A stretch of 64,000 nt of DNA from Physcomitrium patens (GCF_000002425.4 NC_037254.1:21827994-21891993); one strand, 5' to 3'; shown: positions 24,552-38,130, numbered from the stretch's first letter. Numbers and translations: made by a program. Notes: generated from the sequence alone by a model not told the origin.

Positions 24552-25201
24552 CTAAAGTAAATCTTTAGAAAATACTAAGTTTGGTCCTCCTTTGTCTTTG
24601 ATTTTAAGGTTATCTTCTTAAAATAATCTTTAATCTATTGCCAAGGCAAAAATATTTAAAACTTATCCAACTTTATCTCTACTAAAAACACCAAGTAAAT
24701 AAATAATAATGTAGTGTAAGAATAAAAATTATTAGTTTTAGAACATAAACATTAAAAAAAATAAGAAGAAAATATTATGAGTCCAAAAATATAACAAAAT
24801 AAAATTAGATAAGTACTTATAATGTAATTTAATGAATGAAAGTATTTTTGGAAAGAAGAAATTATGATATGATATTTAAAAAATAAATTACTTCTAATGT
24901 GTTAATTTTAATAGAAATATCTTTTTATCAAAAGAAAAACAAAATAAAATCGTAATCAATAAAAAATAATATTATAATGATACTTTCTATGTTATAAATA
25001 CATTTTTAATTTAGGTTTTTTCATTAAAATTTCACAACATTTTTTTGAAAAATCTTCTTTAATAAAGAGTTTATATTTTTATATTTTTTTTCTTATTTTC
25101 CTATATCTAGCCAATTTCAAACATACTTAAAAAATATATATATATCTAACAAACTTTGTAAGTTTGAATAATACTTCATTAAGCTTCTTGTTGACATACA
25201 A
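21396..25201. other. AT-rich gene desert
   Basis: The first few hundred bases are presumably the 3' end of the BBD transcript. From about 22130 the sequence is extremely AT-rich, with no open frame of note, a (TA)n tract at 24513-24547 and no recognisable LTR or transposase. A short TTTTGGCT...AGCCAAAA stem lies near 23411-23434. This is probably very old decayed repeat DNA. Confidence 0.5.
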
Positions 25202-25590
25202 AAACTTAAGGCTTAGGCTATGAACACACTCTAAATTGCCATATGCACACCTATTATGTCTATACACACACCCAAGACCTCAAATTGGTTGTTTTTGATC
25301 CCCTCTTCATTAGCTTAACATAGGTCCTAGTCTTCTCTTTTCCATCTTCCTTGTCTTGGTATAGGTCCTAGTTCCATGCTCTCCTTCATTGTTTTGGCAA
25401 TATAACTAGGAAGTTGGCGAAGATGTCCAAAACCCACACCAAGACAAGAGGAGGAGACTACGACTTGCCTTGGGACAAGAAAGAGGGGGTTTAGAACAAC
25501 TAATCAAAAACCTTATGTATGTGTAGACATAATGGGTGTACATATGATAATTTAGGTTGTGCTTGTAGTTCAAGCCAAACTTAATTTTTA
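25202..25590. mobile_element. Foldback / MITE-like element
   Basis: The left part (25202-25385) and the reverse complement of the right part (about 25420-25590) are similar over some 170 bp. Shared blocks include CCATATGCACACCTATTATGTCT against TCATATGTACACCCATTATGTCT, TTGATC/TTGATT, CCCCTCTT/CCCCCTCTTTC and CTTGTCTTGGTATAGG/CTTGTCTTGGTGTGGG. The arms nearly meet, so the whole would fold into one long hairpin with no coding capacity. No target-site duplication could be fixed. Confidence 0.7.
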
Positions 25591-26502
25591 TATGTAGATC
25601 CTCTACATTTTCATATTCTATAACATTAAAGTGATTTCTATTCTTATAAACTATTTCAAGGGAAATATAATTAATTAGACAATATAAACTTACAATTATT
25701 TACATGAAAAATTCTGCATCATTTAATTATTTTTTTTCAATTTATGTGTTTTATTTATTTGAGTCACTCCACAACATTACAAAGTTCTTACTAATGTTGT
25801 GAAGTTTTCAGCTTTCCACCAATCAAATTCTCGCAGTTCTTTAATACGACTCCTTTTCTCATGTCCCCAACGGCAACCCTTAATACAGACATTTTCGATA
25901 TTTGTAAAAGTTAGGCAAGTGATGTAATCAGAAAGAACAGGTACTTGTCAGAAAAAATAAAGAGGAAAAGTTAGCATTTGCATTGCAGATTGAGGCAATC
26001 TCCCAACTTGAATTCTACAAAGGCCACTGAAAAAAGTTCAATGATAATCAATACTTCACTGCCAAGCAAAGGAAGGCACTTCATAGAGAGGACAACAGTA
26101 AAAAAAACACTCCGAGCACGTTTATTTACGTTTCCATAATTTACAATTGACCTCTGCTTTCAAGCACATAGCAGCTTCCCAGCCAATCCTGCAATCAGTA
26201 GGTAGCTGTCTGAAACTTCTACAGAGTTGGAACCTGCTCACATTCACCTATCAGAATCCGAGTATCCACTCTCAAAGAAAGAGAAAAGACATCAGTAAGA
26301 TATTAATCCTGCAAAAATTGGTTGAGAAATCCCAAGGACTTGCAAAAACACAAGCTGTCTGAATCACTGATTCGCACCACACTATCTATTGAGTACAGTT
26401 GGAGATTATCTGGAGCAAGAGGATGAGTTAAGAATAAAATCCTTCACTGCTGCTCTAGATTACCCTAGTATAAAAGAGAGCTTCGATTTCGATGACCCGT
26501 TG
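25591..26502. other. 3' flank of DRP5B
   Basis: No gene is visible. The minus-strand DRP5B 3' untranslated region probably lies here. A TTTATT at 26121-26126 (AATAAA on the minus strand) is a possible polyadenylation signal about 380 bases beyond the stop codon. Confidence 0.35.
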
Positions 26503-29500
26503 CTAATCTTGAAGCTTCACACCGGAGAATTCATCAGAGATGTCCTTCGCTGAAGCCATTTGGGATAAGTGAAGGTAGTGATGTATTCCAGAGAACTTCT
26601 CTTGAATCCTCTCCACCTATCAAACAAAAAAAAAAAACTCTTCGTACATTGTAAGATATATTAAGGAGGTGTAAGTCGATCCAGAGATATCAAACAAAAT
26701 GCTAAAGCTAAAGCTTGTACCTGCAAAGTTTAGTCAAGGAGAACAACTACTCTGCAGTTACCATATTATTACACGGAAACTTCAAGCATACACGTCGCGC
26801 AACAAAGACAATCACATGACGTCAACATACCCGACTAAGCTCAAGCTCCAAGTCTTGCTTCTGTTGAAAGAAGGTGCGACGTACGTGTGCAACATCGAAA
26901 ACATGGTCGATGTCTCGCTCAAAGGCAATTTCAAGGTCTTCCCGAAGCATTGATGGGAAGGTGTCCACCACGGGCATTAAGAAGAAGCAATTAAACTGTA
27001 CAGAACCAGAAAGCCGTTTCACGTTCATCATATCAGCATTTCGGTGTTTTAGATCATTATGTTGAGCATAAAAGTCCAATAGCAACAGTAAGACAACATT
27101 ATGAACTTTCAAAGATCCATTTCATGCATATAATCACTACAAAGCAATCGTATACTGAAGGACAAGCTTGGAACATACTTTCATTTCAGCAGAAGCGACA
27201 CAATGGTCGCGGATTCCTTCAAAAATTTGAGACACAAGTGCATTTACAATCTCTTCAGATGTGGGTGCAAGGCGGCGATTCCACAGTGTGCTCTCCAGTA
27301 GGTCAACAAGCCGGGCTTGCGGTGATTGACTGCTGCTCAAAGACTCCCCCCTTTCCAGCCGATTCTTATTGTCTTGTTTGTTGCTATTTCCAGTTGCTGG
27401 TGCTGGTCCATCAGCAACTGTAGGCATAGCTGTTGGAACAATTGCTGGGATTGGTGATAACTCATTTGTTGAGCTGAGTGTGCTTAGATACTGACGAAGC
27501 CCAGACTGATTCTGCGCTCAATAGTAAGAAACATGAACCAACCTGAGAAGTCCTCACTAGAAATGGGGTATGGAAAATAATATTATAATCTTCAAACACT
27601 AACGTCACTTATACTTATTGGATCAATGCAGCGAAAGGTAACTTGGATAAAAATGTGAGTGGCATAAGACACACAAATGGACTGAAATACAATCAACATA
27701 GACGAACAAAATGAGTGATTCGGAAGAGAAAGTCTCTGCATAAGCAGATACATGAAAAATATTACCTTATTATGAAGTGACCAAGTGACATACCGCGTGG
27801 TGCTCATTAGATCCTCCATACATCTGCCACAATTGAAAATCATGAAAAAACAAAGAAAGGAGAGACATTCATTAGCAGGAAAATATATTAGATACAGTCA
27901 TCAACCAAGTCGTCTGCATGACTATATTTATATGAGCTTTTGAACTAACTTCTGCGTTCAACACTTCACTACAAACATACAGTTAAACATGATAATTCCA
28001 TATTAAATAAAAAGTAACAAAATAAAAATGAAAACAGGAAACCCCGCACACCCACTCTAGCTCGAAGTAATTTGACACTTGCTGCTTACTTTTCTCGGCA
28101 ACTTCGTTCAGTGTTCTCCACAAAGATATAGAAAGCATTTGCAACATGCTTCAAAAACATGTCGTGACCACTAAGGAACTCTCGATCCTTCTGCAGTACA
28201 TCTCGATAGAGGGTTAAGAAACAAGGCGCTTCTCCATTCTGATAATTCATCGAGACACTACAATAATACAAGTTTCCAACTTCCAAGCTGAGAGTAGTAG
28301 ATTTTTGAAAAGAAATACTCATCAAAAAGGGAAAATAAGGACTCCATAGACAATACACTTTTTCATCCCATAGAAAATAATACTTAGCTTTAATTTTTCT
28401 GAAATGATGTCGAAGTTCCAATCAATCAAATATGGTATAATAGCAAGGCAATATTAGAACATTCACTATCCCTACAGGGCCTAAACCTTGAGCCTAATAA
28501 ATATCATGGCAACAATTGAAATAGCAATGAAATTGACCTGGAGAAGGAAGAATGAGATTGGCAGAAGTCTTCGAATGATGTGCGAGAGTCTAGTTCCCAA
28601 CTACGTCAGACGCAGAGCCAAATAGTCAATCCATCTACTCCTGAGCTCAACCTAAAAGAAATTCTCCATTCGATTCTATCATGTGACTAGATCCGATAAA
28701 AGACTAACTTTCATACACTTTAGTTAAGAAATTATTGGAAACTAAGTTTGGTTCCATAATTAGTCTATCTAATGGAATAAAATAAACAAGACATTGTAAC
28801 TCAACAAGTAACAAAACTCAAAATGAAAAATAAAGAAAAGAGCCGTTTTGATGTTGTGTGAATCACATTGAAATTGATGCGAGGTCCAGGATCAGAAAAC
28901 TCACTTGATGCAGAAATGGCTCAAAAACATCCCTTGCTTTCGCAACTGCTATCACGCATGCTGTTCTGATTCAACTCCCACCTTCCTCTCAGGACTCTAA
29001 ACGGTGAATTCACGATCTTTCTACTTACAACCATCTTAAGCCAAGGTACGTGGTTGAACCCAATGCTTGCCCAAGTCCTACTCAATTAATATTGAAAGCA
29101 TGATCAAACAAATATTTATGTGTTGACAATAATCACATCCAGATTGCAAATTTAGCAGGAAAAAGAATTAAAGGTAAGTCTTGAGAGCAGGAAAAACAGA
29201 CGATAAAATCATCTGAAACCTCACATACTAGCGAAAAAAATTGAGACACACCTGAAGTAATTGGTGCCGTCATGGATGTCTTCAACCCCGCAGGCATTTA
29301 CAATCTCTTCACGACTTATAACAGGACACTTAACATTTCCAACAACAAACCGAAATTCTGCCATAGCACGGTGATATTGTGCCCCTCCATACAGTCGCAT
29401 ATTTGCATTCTGAACCACATATAGGATACATAAACACGTAGCATATTTAACAACCCAAACAGCTCTGCACACCTCCTACATGATCTGAGGAAATCAAAAA

Positions 29501-32500
29501 ATTCACCATATTGTACTGCAATGTGGAAAAAGGTTCACATACTGCATTCGGGAATGATAACATTGAAATGAAGGTGCGGGACACCTTACCGGCATATGCT
29601 TGTATGGCATTTGCACACCATCCATAGCCACAAATGCTCCAGCATGAACACGCTCATCTTGGAGAGACTCTCCTGCAGATCTCATATTTGGAGGCAGTAA
29701 GTTCGTATAAATCCAAGACGTAGGTAAGAAGACTCTTAATATGCCACCGACATCCGAATATATTATACAAATGTGGGACCAATTATTTTTGTAAATGAGT
29801 ATAGGTTACACTTTCAGATTTCCACAAACATTCATACTCAGTGAAACGTGCTTACCAAACTTGTCAACTGGAGCAACAACTGTTCCTCGAAGCAACAGAG
29901 ATAGCTGGCCAGACAAAGAAATTCACTTATTAGAACGCGTACGCTAGGTGACCAAGCTGTGTTTCACCAACTGATGATGTACGTGTTGCGCCATTCTGAA
30001 CAGAAACATTGTCCAAACAATTGAAACACAATAATCCTGCAGATGCTAACATGATCTTTCAAAGCTTACATTCAATATTCATCACTAACTTCGAATGAGC
30101 CCCCTAAAACGCTCTCGACACACACGAGCAACGACAGGGGATGCAAGGCAAGATCCACATTGGTGACCAAAAAATTTCTAATCTGACACATCATCAGATG
30201 CTGTGACATTGTTTTATAACTTAGAGACCGTTTTCTGACAAGAGTCAACGTTCAGGTGTAAGAAGAAACCTTGGAGAGGAAAGAGTCTCGAAAAATACGG
30301 CCCCTCTCTTTGAGTTTCACGTGGTCCAGATTGCTGCACGAAAAAACAGTGAGAAAAATCATCTGAGCACGGACACAAACGGACAAACAATATGAGAACT
30401 TCTAACACGTATAAATAACCCAGTGGAATGGAATTAAGGTCTAGATCTCAAGCAAGTGCTGAAAGGAGGGCTAACTCTATTCCAAATTAGAAGTTTCCCT
30501 CAACCCTGCAAGGGTCCTCCGCCACTTGCTAATGACATTGTATGCATAGTAGCTGTAAAATGTCAGTATCATATATTTAAGAACATCTATAGTAGGAAAA
30601 CATCTTTCCAACAGTAATTTGTACACTGTACTCGCCAATGAGAAGCTAGTAACTATTTAAATGCATCATCAAAGAGCATGTATAGTAAAGGCCTTCCAAT
30701 TATCAAGCTTAACGCAATAGGGACTGGAGAAAAACAGCCAATCAGAAGCAATACCAAAGTAAGAAAATACCTAAGCTCATGTACAATCTGATGCAGTTTA
30801 AGAGATGTGGTCCGGTATTCTCTATCCAGGAGTGCAACAATACTCGGCACGCTGTCCATATACCTTCACTCACATAGGACAACCCGTATATGTAAATAAG
30901 CTAATGCAAACTGGACAGCACCAGAACGTAATTTAGTCTGCTACAAAAGATATCAGAGTCTGCATAATCAAAGAATGAGTAGTTTTGAGAGAGCTTCTCA
31001 GAAAGAACATGATCGCTCGAAAAACTTCCAGAGGGAGCGTAGACTCGAACGTGCTTTAAACGTCACTGAATTGAAAAATAACATTTTGTGCCTTTAGAGG
31101 TCGAAAAATTCAACTGATTTCTAATAGCGCCTGATCCATTTCGTTCAGAAGACAAAACCAACTCAGAGTGTAAGGACATCACATGCGGTTCACTCCTGCC
31201 TATTCTCATTGGCATGAACTTACTGCCGCTGAAGTAACTGCTCAAGGAACAATCTCAAACGGCTAACTCCAATATGGGCCTGCTCTTCCTTCGTCAATTG
31301 ACGGTCCAACTTTTCTTCTAATACAGCGATGTCCTTTGCCTCTTGTAAAGCTATTGCCTGAAATATATTGAACCCCACGAAAAATAAATACATGTTTGAG
31401 GTAGAGAAAAGAAATGACCTTCTGACTCAGGAGAAAATGAGCACAAAGTCCAGCATAAAATACCGACATACGTAATTACCTCGCGAAAATGATCATTTGA
31501 GCGGTAGATGCAATCACGACTAGTACCAACTCGTCCTGAAGGAACAGAAGTGAAAAAAGGAGATCCACTTAAGATATTGCCATCCAACAATCGCGAGGAA
31601 GGTCGCAAGAAAAGCTCCACATCCGCGCGGCATGCAAATTGCGGAATGCGTGTATCTAGCTTTGTTGATACAATAACAGTTCGACAAAGTTCTGGATCTA
31701 CCTGCAGGTAAAAATAACACAAAACATTTGTCATACGAATGCCAACCCACCGCATCGTAGTATAGCTTTATCAATGCACACAAAAACCTTTCATAAATCA
31801 AGCCATCAACTTTTCATTGTAGTCCAAACCACTTAGTAAGCTTGGAGAAGCCTCAATTGATGAAAATAACATGGAACTCGTCTAATTAAAGCCAGAGGAG
31901 TAGCTAAACTTAAATGCCATGATGGCCATCATTGTAAGTTTGGACATCAACAAAGGAGAATTGTGCATAAGTATCTCCTCTACTAGGTGTGACAGTATGA
32001 ACAGCCTAGCAACATTACATGGATTGAAGTATACTGCAGCATACCTGCATGACAATGCTCCGTGTTGTGGCATTGCTCCAATCACTTGAATCTTCAAGAC
32101 ACAAAATTATAAACTCCTTGTGCTGCAACTTTGTGCGCACCAGAGACTCCACAGCCCGGGCTTGCGACTGCTCCAGCAAATCAACCAAGGTCAAACAATA
32201 ATACTCCACTTAATGAAGATTCTGGGTCCATGTCGTGCATAGAGGACAAAAGAGAGGCAACAGAGGATGTGACATGCAATACAGAGAAGACTTCTAATTA
32301 CCTGAAGGGACTGATTCTTTCGGCCTGGGGCTGCAGACATTAGGCCAGGAGTGTCAATGATGGTCAAATTTGGGCAAAACTTGAACTCAATCTTAAGTAT
32401 AATTTCTTTCTCCCAGAACTGGCAAACGTCACGCTCAAGCCGCAAATTCTCCGCTTCTATGTACGCCTGAAGCACCTCAAAACTAGATCAATTCTCATTT

Positions 32501-33973
32501 TAAATTTTCTTAAATTGAAGATAGACATGTTTTCGTTGAAATCGTAGGTAAATTATAAGCTAAGGACAAGGATGTTGCAATCAACACGGCTGCAAACTTG
32601 AGCCCTACCTGCAGCTCCTCTAGACTCTTTTCCTCCTCCCGGGGTGGTCGGTCCTCAGTAATCAAGTAACATCGAGGCTCATTGCACGCTGGATTGTACT
32701 TCATATGCAAGGTAATGGGCCGGCGAGTCTTTGTACCTCCACCAACGTGGTTGAATTGGAACCCCATGAGAGCTTCCACTAAGGCGCTCTTACCTGCCAA
32801 ATCAAGCACCTAAAACTAAGATCGAAGCTTGCAAAGAATTTTGAGTTGCTACTCTCAAGCAGCAAGCAAAATACGTTGCAATTGTCAGGAAAAACTTCTT
32901 ACCATCCGTCTGATGTCCAACAACAACAATCGCCGGGGCATCGAACGGTTTGTGAGAATCTTGAGCCAAACTATGCAATTCATTGTACGCCTCGTACAGC
33001 TTGTCGTTGCAGGCCTCGTAGAGCGTGTCATTGCCACGTGAAGGATAACTGTTTCCTGCAAAGATGCCATGCACGGCGGTCTTCAAGCTATCCTTCGGCT
33101 CTACACGATAATTTTGGTGGTGCTTGGTGGAACCACTCGGAGGATTCATGATCCCGGTTATTTTTGATTTGGTTGACTTCTGGGTCAAATTTAGCCCAAT
33201 TTGACTTGAGGATTGAAAGCTGTATTGAGGTGACAGCATTCGTGATATAGGAAATGTGCTCGGAGACGAGTTGTGTGTACCAAATCCAGTGCCAAAACCT
33301 GAAAATTAAAAAAATGGCAAATTATACTGTTATAATACTTCATAATACGCAAATATTTGCTTTTAGTTTCATATACCAAACTAATGTAATAGTGAAAAAA
33401 ATTCCATTTGATCACATTTGCAAATGGAATTACATCGAATAATCACGAATTTTCATATTATTTTCACACTGATATTTTCTAGGCAAATATCTTAGCAAAA
33501 ACCAAATTGCACACTGACTCACATTGAACAACTCTAACTAGGTTATTGAAATGCGAGTATCAATTCAAGAACACGGGATTGGAAAACTGACTTGGGGATA
33601 TCGACCCGCTGTGGATGTTTGAAGAAAAAGACTGCAGATATGGACCTGCAAAATTGGACAAGGATCCCATAGATGAGGACTCTCCTGCAGAAGAGGAAGT
33701 ATAGGGAGATCCAGTGGGAATGGGTGACTGCATTTGTCCCAATGGATCTAAGGACGTAGGTGGTGGTATCTTGTTAGCCCACGACGAAGATGATAACTTA
33801 GGCGAGTTCTCCACAGAGGAAGATTTTGCGGAGCTGCTCTGCGAGAAGGTTGCAGTTGTGCTAGCCTGGGAGGTGATCCATCTTTCCGCTACACCAGCTC
33901 TATTTTCCTTCGGAGGGGTGTGAGGCATGTCGCCAACTACTACGGCGTCCATGTCGAACTCTCGGAAGAGCAT
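26503..33973 (-). CDS. DRP5B: Dynamin-related protein 5B (ARC5), chloroplast division GTPase
   Basis: Nineteen coding exons, all GT-AG: 33592-33973, 32903-33298, 32609-32793, 32302-32466, 32045-32167, 31480-31701, 31224-31357, 30771-30863, 30270-30333, 29856-29904, 29590-29672, 29252-29409, 28905-28965, 28538-28600, 28090-28190, 27766-27823, 27179-27511, 26831-26995, 26503-26616. They total 2949 nt in one frame, 982 aa. GTPase motifs: G1 GHQTDGKS 255-262, DTPG 359-362, TKLD 430-433. MRLYGGAQYHRAMAEFRF, VEDIHDGTNY and TTRYVTWSLHN are ARC5/DRP5B hallmarks. The C-terminal ~150 residues match the GTPase effector region. The family forms a cytosolic ring that constricts chloroplasts and also acts on peroxisomes. 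Arabidopsis ARC5 has about 777 aa; the excess is mostly a Ser/Pro-rich N-terminus of about 200 residues. Just before the GTPase domain, DTLYEACND and KLYEAYNE form a small internal duplication. Confidence 0.95.
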
Positions 33974-34580
33974 AGGTGATCAGTTTCAGCCTGATCTGGC
34001 AGACACATAGATATGGAGTGAGTGATCGGAGCCAGACGTAAGGCACGCAAACCCAATTCCTGTTAACACTGGTTGTACAAGTTGAATACTGCGGTTGACT
34101 TCAAACACTCTAAATAGCCTTAAAAAATTTGAAGCTGTTCTCATGTTATGACAACAGAGGAACTACTAAGATCGATCAAATCGGAAAGCAAGTGAAACTA
34201 GTGATGTAGAGGCTGGCATATGCTTCCGACTGCACCAAGTGCGAAGACACTCCAGCGATTGCACAAAAACAAAAACCATGAAGGTTTAGTTAAAAGTTTC
34301 TAAAAACTCAACACTGATTCGCATCGAATTTAGAGGAACCAAAACTGAATGGCGCATTAGGCAAGTAAACTTGTATCATGAATGAAGCACTCTCCTAACC
34401 AAGTACAATTACTCTTACAGCAACCTGAGATAGGAAGAAGAGGCAATTCACGAAAGAAGTTCGTAAGCGATGACTTGTATAACCGAATAAGGTTCTGCTG
34501 CTTTCTTTGATCAGCCTCATTATGCAAGCGGAATCTTAAAATGAGAGAGGGGGATTGAGAGTTAGCAAAAAAATTAAAGG

Positions 34581-34590
34581 TATAAAAGGT
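34581..34590 (+). promoter_or_regulatory. Strong TATA-like box, plus strand
   Basis: TATAAAAGGT, preceded by GG, is a near-perfect TATA box pointing away from DRP5B. An ATG follows 135 bases later at 34716. It suggests a divergent transcript, but no start site can be proved. Confidence 0.35.
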
Positions 34591-34715
34591 GTTGTCTGCT
34601 TCTGAGGTCAGGGGCACTGGCCGCGGAGGGGAACAAAACCCAAGAAATTTTGGAAAAAAACTTGAGGACATTCAAGTCGAAAAACCTAAAGAAAAGCTCT
34701 ACTCCAAAATCAAAA

Positions 34716-34877
34716 ATGGAACCAAGCGACCCAAAGAAGGAGAAACAGCAGCTAGACGAGGCCAGTGATGGAAAGCTGATGAGAGTGAGGAGCGTGGAAG
34801 GCGACATTGAGGGAAGTGCAAGGGGGATGCACAGAAGAAAAGGAAGCATTAGCATCACTTCCGGGAGCAGATCATGA
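34716..34877 (+). CDS. Possible micro-ORF, 53 aa, unrecognised
   Basis: The first ATG downstream of the TATA-like box opens a 53-codon frame. The product is very hydrophilic: an acidic-basic start (MEPSDPKKEKQQLDEASDGK) and a basic, serine-rich end (HRRKGSISITSGSRS). It matches no family I know. It may be a real small peptide, the first exon of a spliced gene or chance. Confidence 0.2.
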   Translation: MEPSDPKKEKQQLDEASDGKLMRVRSVEGDIEGSARGMHRRKGSISITSGSRS

Positions 34878-36540
34878 ACCACCTAAATCCCACGTTTCTT
34901 CAAAATCCCTAACCTCATCAAATGCTTGCAGCTTATCAGTGTACACAATTGCCAACATAAATCAAGATCCAACCCCCACCCACCTTGAGGCAGACCCGTA
35001 ATGCCGCTCCAGAGCGATCCGAGAGTAGATCAACCCGGCATGAACTTCTCGCTGCCACGTTAAGGACACAAACTTCATTCCCGGAGTGCCTCTCAGAAGA
35101 GGACTTTTCCTTCGACTGATCCACGAACCCGATCTCTCCCGAAACCTAAAAGATACAATACTGGCGTAAAGAGGCAACCACCAAGCCACCCTCAGTCGCC
35201 AAAATCCCAACCCATCAAATCCGAATCGAGCGGTTGATTAAGCAATAGGTGCAGCGGGGTGCGAGAAGACAACAAAGCCCCGCGTCTGGGAGGTGTGCCA
35301 AATTCGTAGATGAAAACACCCCTCAACAAAGTTTTTAGAATCCGAAATCTACTTTGCATCTATAGAATGCAGCTTCGCCCGCCAACACACACAGCCCATT
35401 CAACACGAAGGTGGCAGTGGTCAGTGCCCAGTGTACTCTTGTTCCATATTTGGCGTTGAATGCTCCATGCCGAGGCCTTCCGGAATCCAACTGGCCCAAT
35501 GGCAACACAGCTGGATTCACGGTCATCACTACACCCTGTAGCGAAGTGCTGGGGAACTGAATACGAGTCTTAAGGAGAATCTGAAACAAACCTAAGCTCT
35601 GTTATAAGACACTTTTTGCAACTGGCATGTGTGTGTTCATCGGCGCGCACGATAGGGGTAGGATTTCGTCAAAAGGCAGAGATTGTAGTACCCGCGGAGG
35701 ATTCCTGTACTTGTTGGAGAACCGTCGCAAATGCCACTCATAGAGCTTCACAAAATGCTCTGAAAACGATACACAGAGAATGCTCTTCACATTTCAGGAA
35801 AAGGTGTGTGAGGGGTGTAGATGATTCAAAAGAGCGATGGACGATGCAGCTCAACAGCATGGATGTCTAGAACTGCGAAGGGTATCGGTGATACAAAACG
35901 ATAGTGGACGATGCAGCTCAACAACATAGGGCATCGAAGCCACAGTCACAGCTACGAAGGGGCTACAAAGCTGGGGAAATCGTTACTCGCTGGGTATCTT
36001 TTCTGACATCGCCAAATAGGTTATATTCGGGACGCCCTGATGTACCTGATATAAGTTAAGAACAATTTGACCATATGCCCTCCTCCCGACTTATGACCAC
36101 CGCTAAGGTCGCTCATGGACCGTAACTTTTCGGACCACAATTCTGCTACACATGTCAACAGTAACTAGTCAAGATGGACTTGGTCACTTAAACTTGTTGT
36201 CAGTGAGGATGTTTGCAGCGTCCTCTTGTAATCAGCTCTCCAGTTTTTATGCCTCAGATATTTCCTTCCCAAATCTAGATCCTTCCCCTCCAGCTTGGGC
36301 CATCCTTCTATTTTCTCGGCAGGGGGCAAATTGCCGAGCCACTGAGCTTGTGAACACTCGAATCATTCACCCTTTGTAAACCTCATCTCCTGAATCAACA
36401 ACGATGACAAAACAATAGAACATAATGATTGTAGAACAGTTAACACTTGCAAACTATCTATAGACATTAAAGGACAATGGTGTGTGTACTAAAGACTGTG
36501 GACAAGTAGGCAAGTGCAGACACTTAAAGGATAAAGGACG

Positions 36541-37144
36541 ATCCCCATCTATATATATATATATATATGGAAGCTTTCAAGTGTTAGTATAAAACAAGAG
36601 TGTTACTTTTGACATATTTGATTTATGTTTTAATAGGTTTCTTATTAATAGTGTTCAAAATATATTGCAAAAGAATTCAATAAGGGAGGCCATTTCTTTA
36701 AACTATAGTTACAATCCAATATAAGATTGTCGTGGAAATGTCAAATTGTTGTAGTGCACAAAGAAGTTTTGATTTTGTGCTTGTCCATCAAGTTCAATCT
36801 TATTCTGTTCTATTATTCTAATATATTGGTTTATTATTGTTGATTTAGTGGCTAATTGTTGTTAAATCTAGCTTGTTATAATGATGTGATATAATATTTT
36901 GATGTTGTTGCTCCCATTGATACTTTCTACTATTGTCGCTATTGTTATCTCTTATTTTATTTTATCTAAATTCATTCTTGCTTAAGCTTATGTCACTTGT
37001 AATTGTAATGTTCATTTTGGCATTCTTGTTGTTGTGCCTTTATCATAACTTAACATAGTTAGTATCAATCACAATATTCTGAATCTCCTTTGTCAATATA
37101 AATTTGAAGGATCCATCACTTAATTGATAAAATCTATGTTATTC
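36541..37144. other. AT-rich spacer with TSD of gypsy element 1
   Basis: A (TA)n tract lies at 36551-36568 and no gene is visible. Bases 37140-37144 (TATTC) are the left copy of the target-site duplication of gypsy element 1. The right copy is 44862-44866. Confidence 0.6.
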
Positions 37145-37705
37145 TATCAAGGACAAGAACTCGATGAAAAAACAATTCAGACAAGTGAGCCTTCACTCAA
37201 AGAGAGGTAACAAAATATATATAAACAAGTATATATATTAAAAGAGAAACTGGAATGGCTATTGCCAAAAGACAAGAAAACTAGAGACCCTTGAAACTAG
37301 ACTAGAAGCAAGAAAGGAGTTGACAAGAGTGAAGAAGCCTTCATTCTTGTCTCTATATATACTATCTAACTAGGGGCTACGTGGCGACGTTCTATAGGAC
37401 CTCTAATATGTATTGACTTTGTAGGACACATGCCTTGACTTACAAGGTAACTTTTTCTACGTGTGGGCCACATAGTTAGCTTGATCTTCAAGCTAACAAC
37501 ATGTGTGGCACATGGCCAACTTGTTGACCACGTTTTTAATCCAAAAAGTCAATTAAAGACACCTATGAAATCAAAGCAGTATCTAGGAAGTTTCTAGGAA
37601 GCTTCTATATTAAATATTATAGAATTAACTTACTTTTATCTACTTTTACTTACTTCTACCTATTTCTATATGTAATTATTAGCTTACATGATTATGGCCG
37701 TGACA
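37145..37705 (-). repeat. Element 1, 3' LTR
   Basis: 561 bp. In coding sense it begins TGTCACGG; its far end has mutated to CCTTGATA, where the 5' LTR still reads CCTTGACA. A TATA-like CTATATATAC lies near 37353. Confidence 0.92.
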
Positions 37706-37746
37706 TTACCCCTCCTTCTAGGGACGAGTTCCACGAGGAGCGATCA

Positions 37747-38130
37747 TCATATGTTGAGAAAATCTATGATGTGACGAATTGTATTCACTACATACTCTGA
37801 TCTTTGTTCTCTTCGAAGATGATTGATAGGGCCTCTCAACCATCAGTAGTGTCCCATACCAGGGCGGGAAGACCATCCAGTTATTTGATCATTGTTGAGG
37901 CCTTCGTAACTTCCTTCGAATAGAATATTTGGAACACCATCAGGAGTTGTTCCTACCTTTAGCACAATCACCAAACATTGGGAGTCCCTTCCCAAATCGT
38001 GATACCAAACGCGTTGTATCTTACCATCTATTCGAGGAAGAATGTGTCGTTCTTGAAGATCTTCATCTCGATTGCGTTGTCTTGAAGGTTGTGACAATCA
38101 TAATGTCTCGTCCAGTAGGTCAGCAAATGA
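37747..38130 (-). pseudogene. Extra ORF between pol and 3' LTR, element 1
   Basis: On the coding strand, downstream of the chromodomain, lies a frame that reads LVIVLKVGTTPDGVPNILFEG, GWSSRPGMGHY, stop, WLRGPINHLRREQ, SEYVVNTIRHIIDFL, stop. It is colinear with the intact ORF of element 2 (48724-49071). Inner stops are at 37843-37845, where the intact copy has Arg, and just upstream of 38097. No known gag, pol or env domain is recognisable. Confidence 0.7.

Larger units (their letters stand above)
33974..36540. other. DRP5B upstream region and spacer
   Basis: This holds the leader and promoter of DRP5B (minus strand) and perhaps a divergent plus-strand transcript (see 34581 and 34716). GC content stays moderate to about 36400. 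A short imperfect duplication (GGACGATGCAGCTCAACA) occurs near 35839-35857 and 35907-35925. I found no other gene. Confidence 0.4.
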
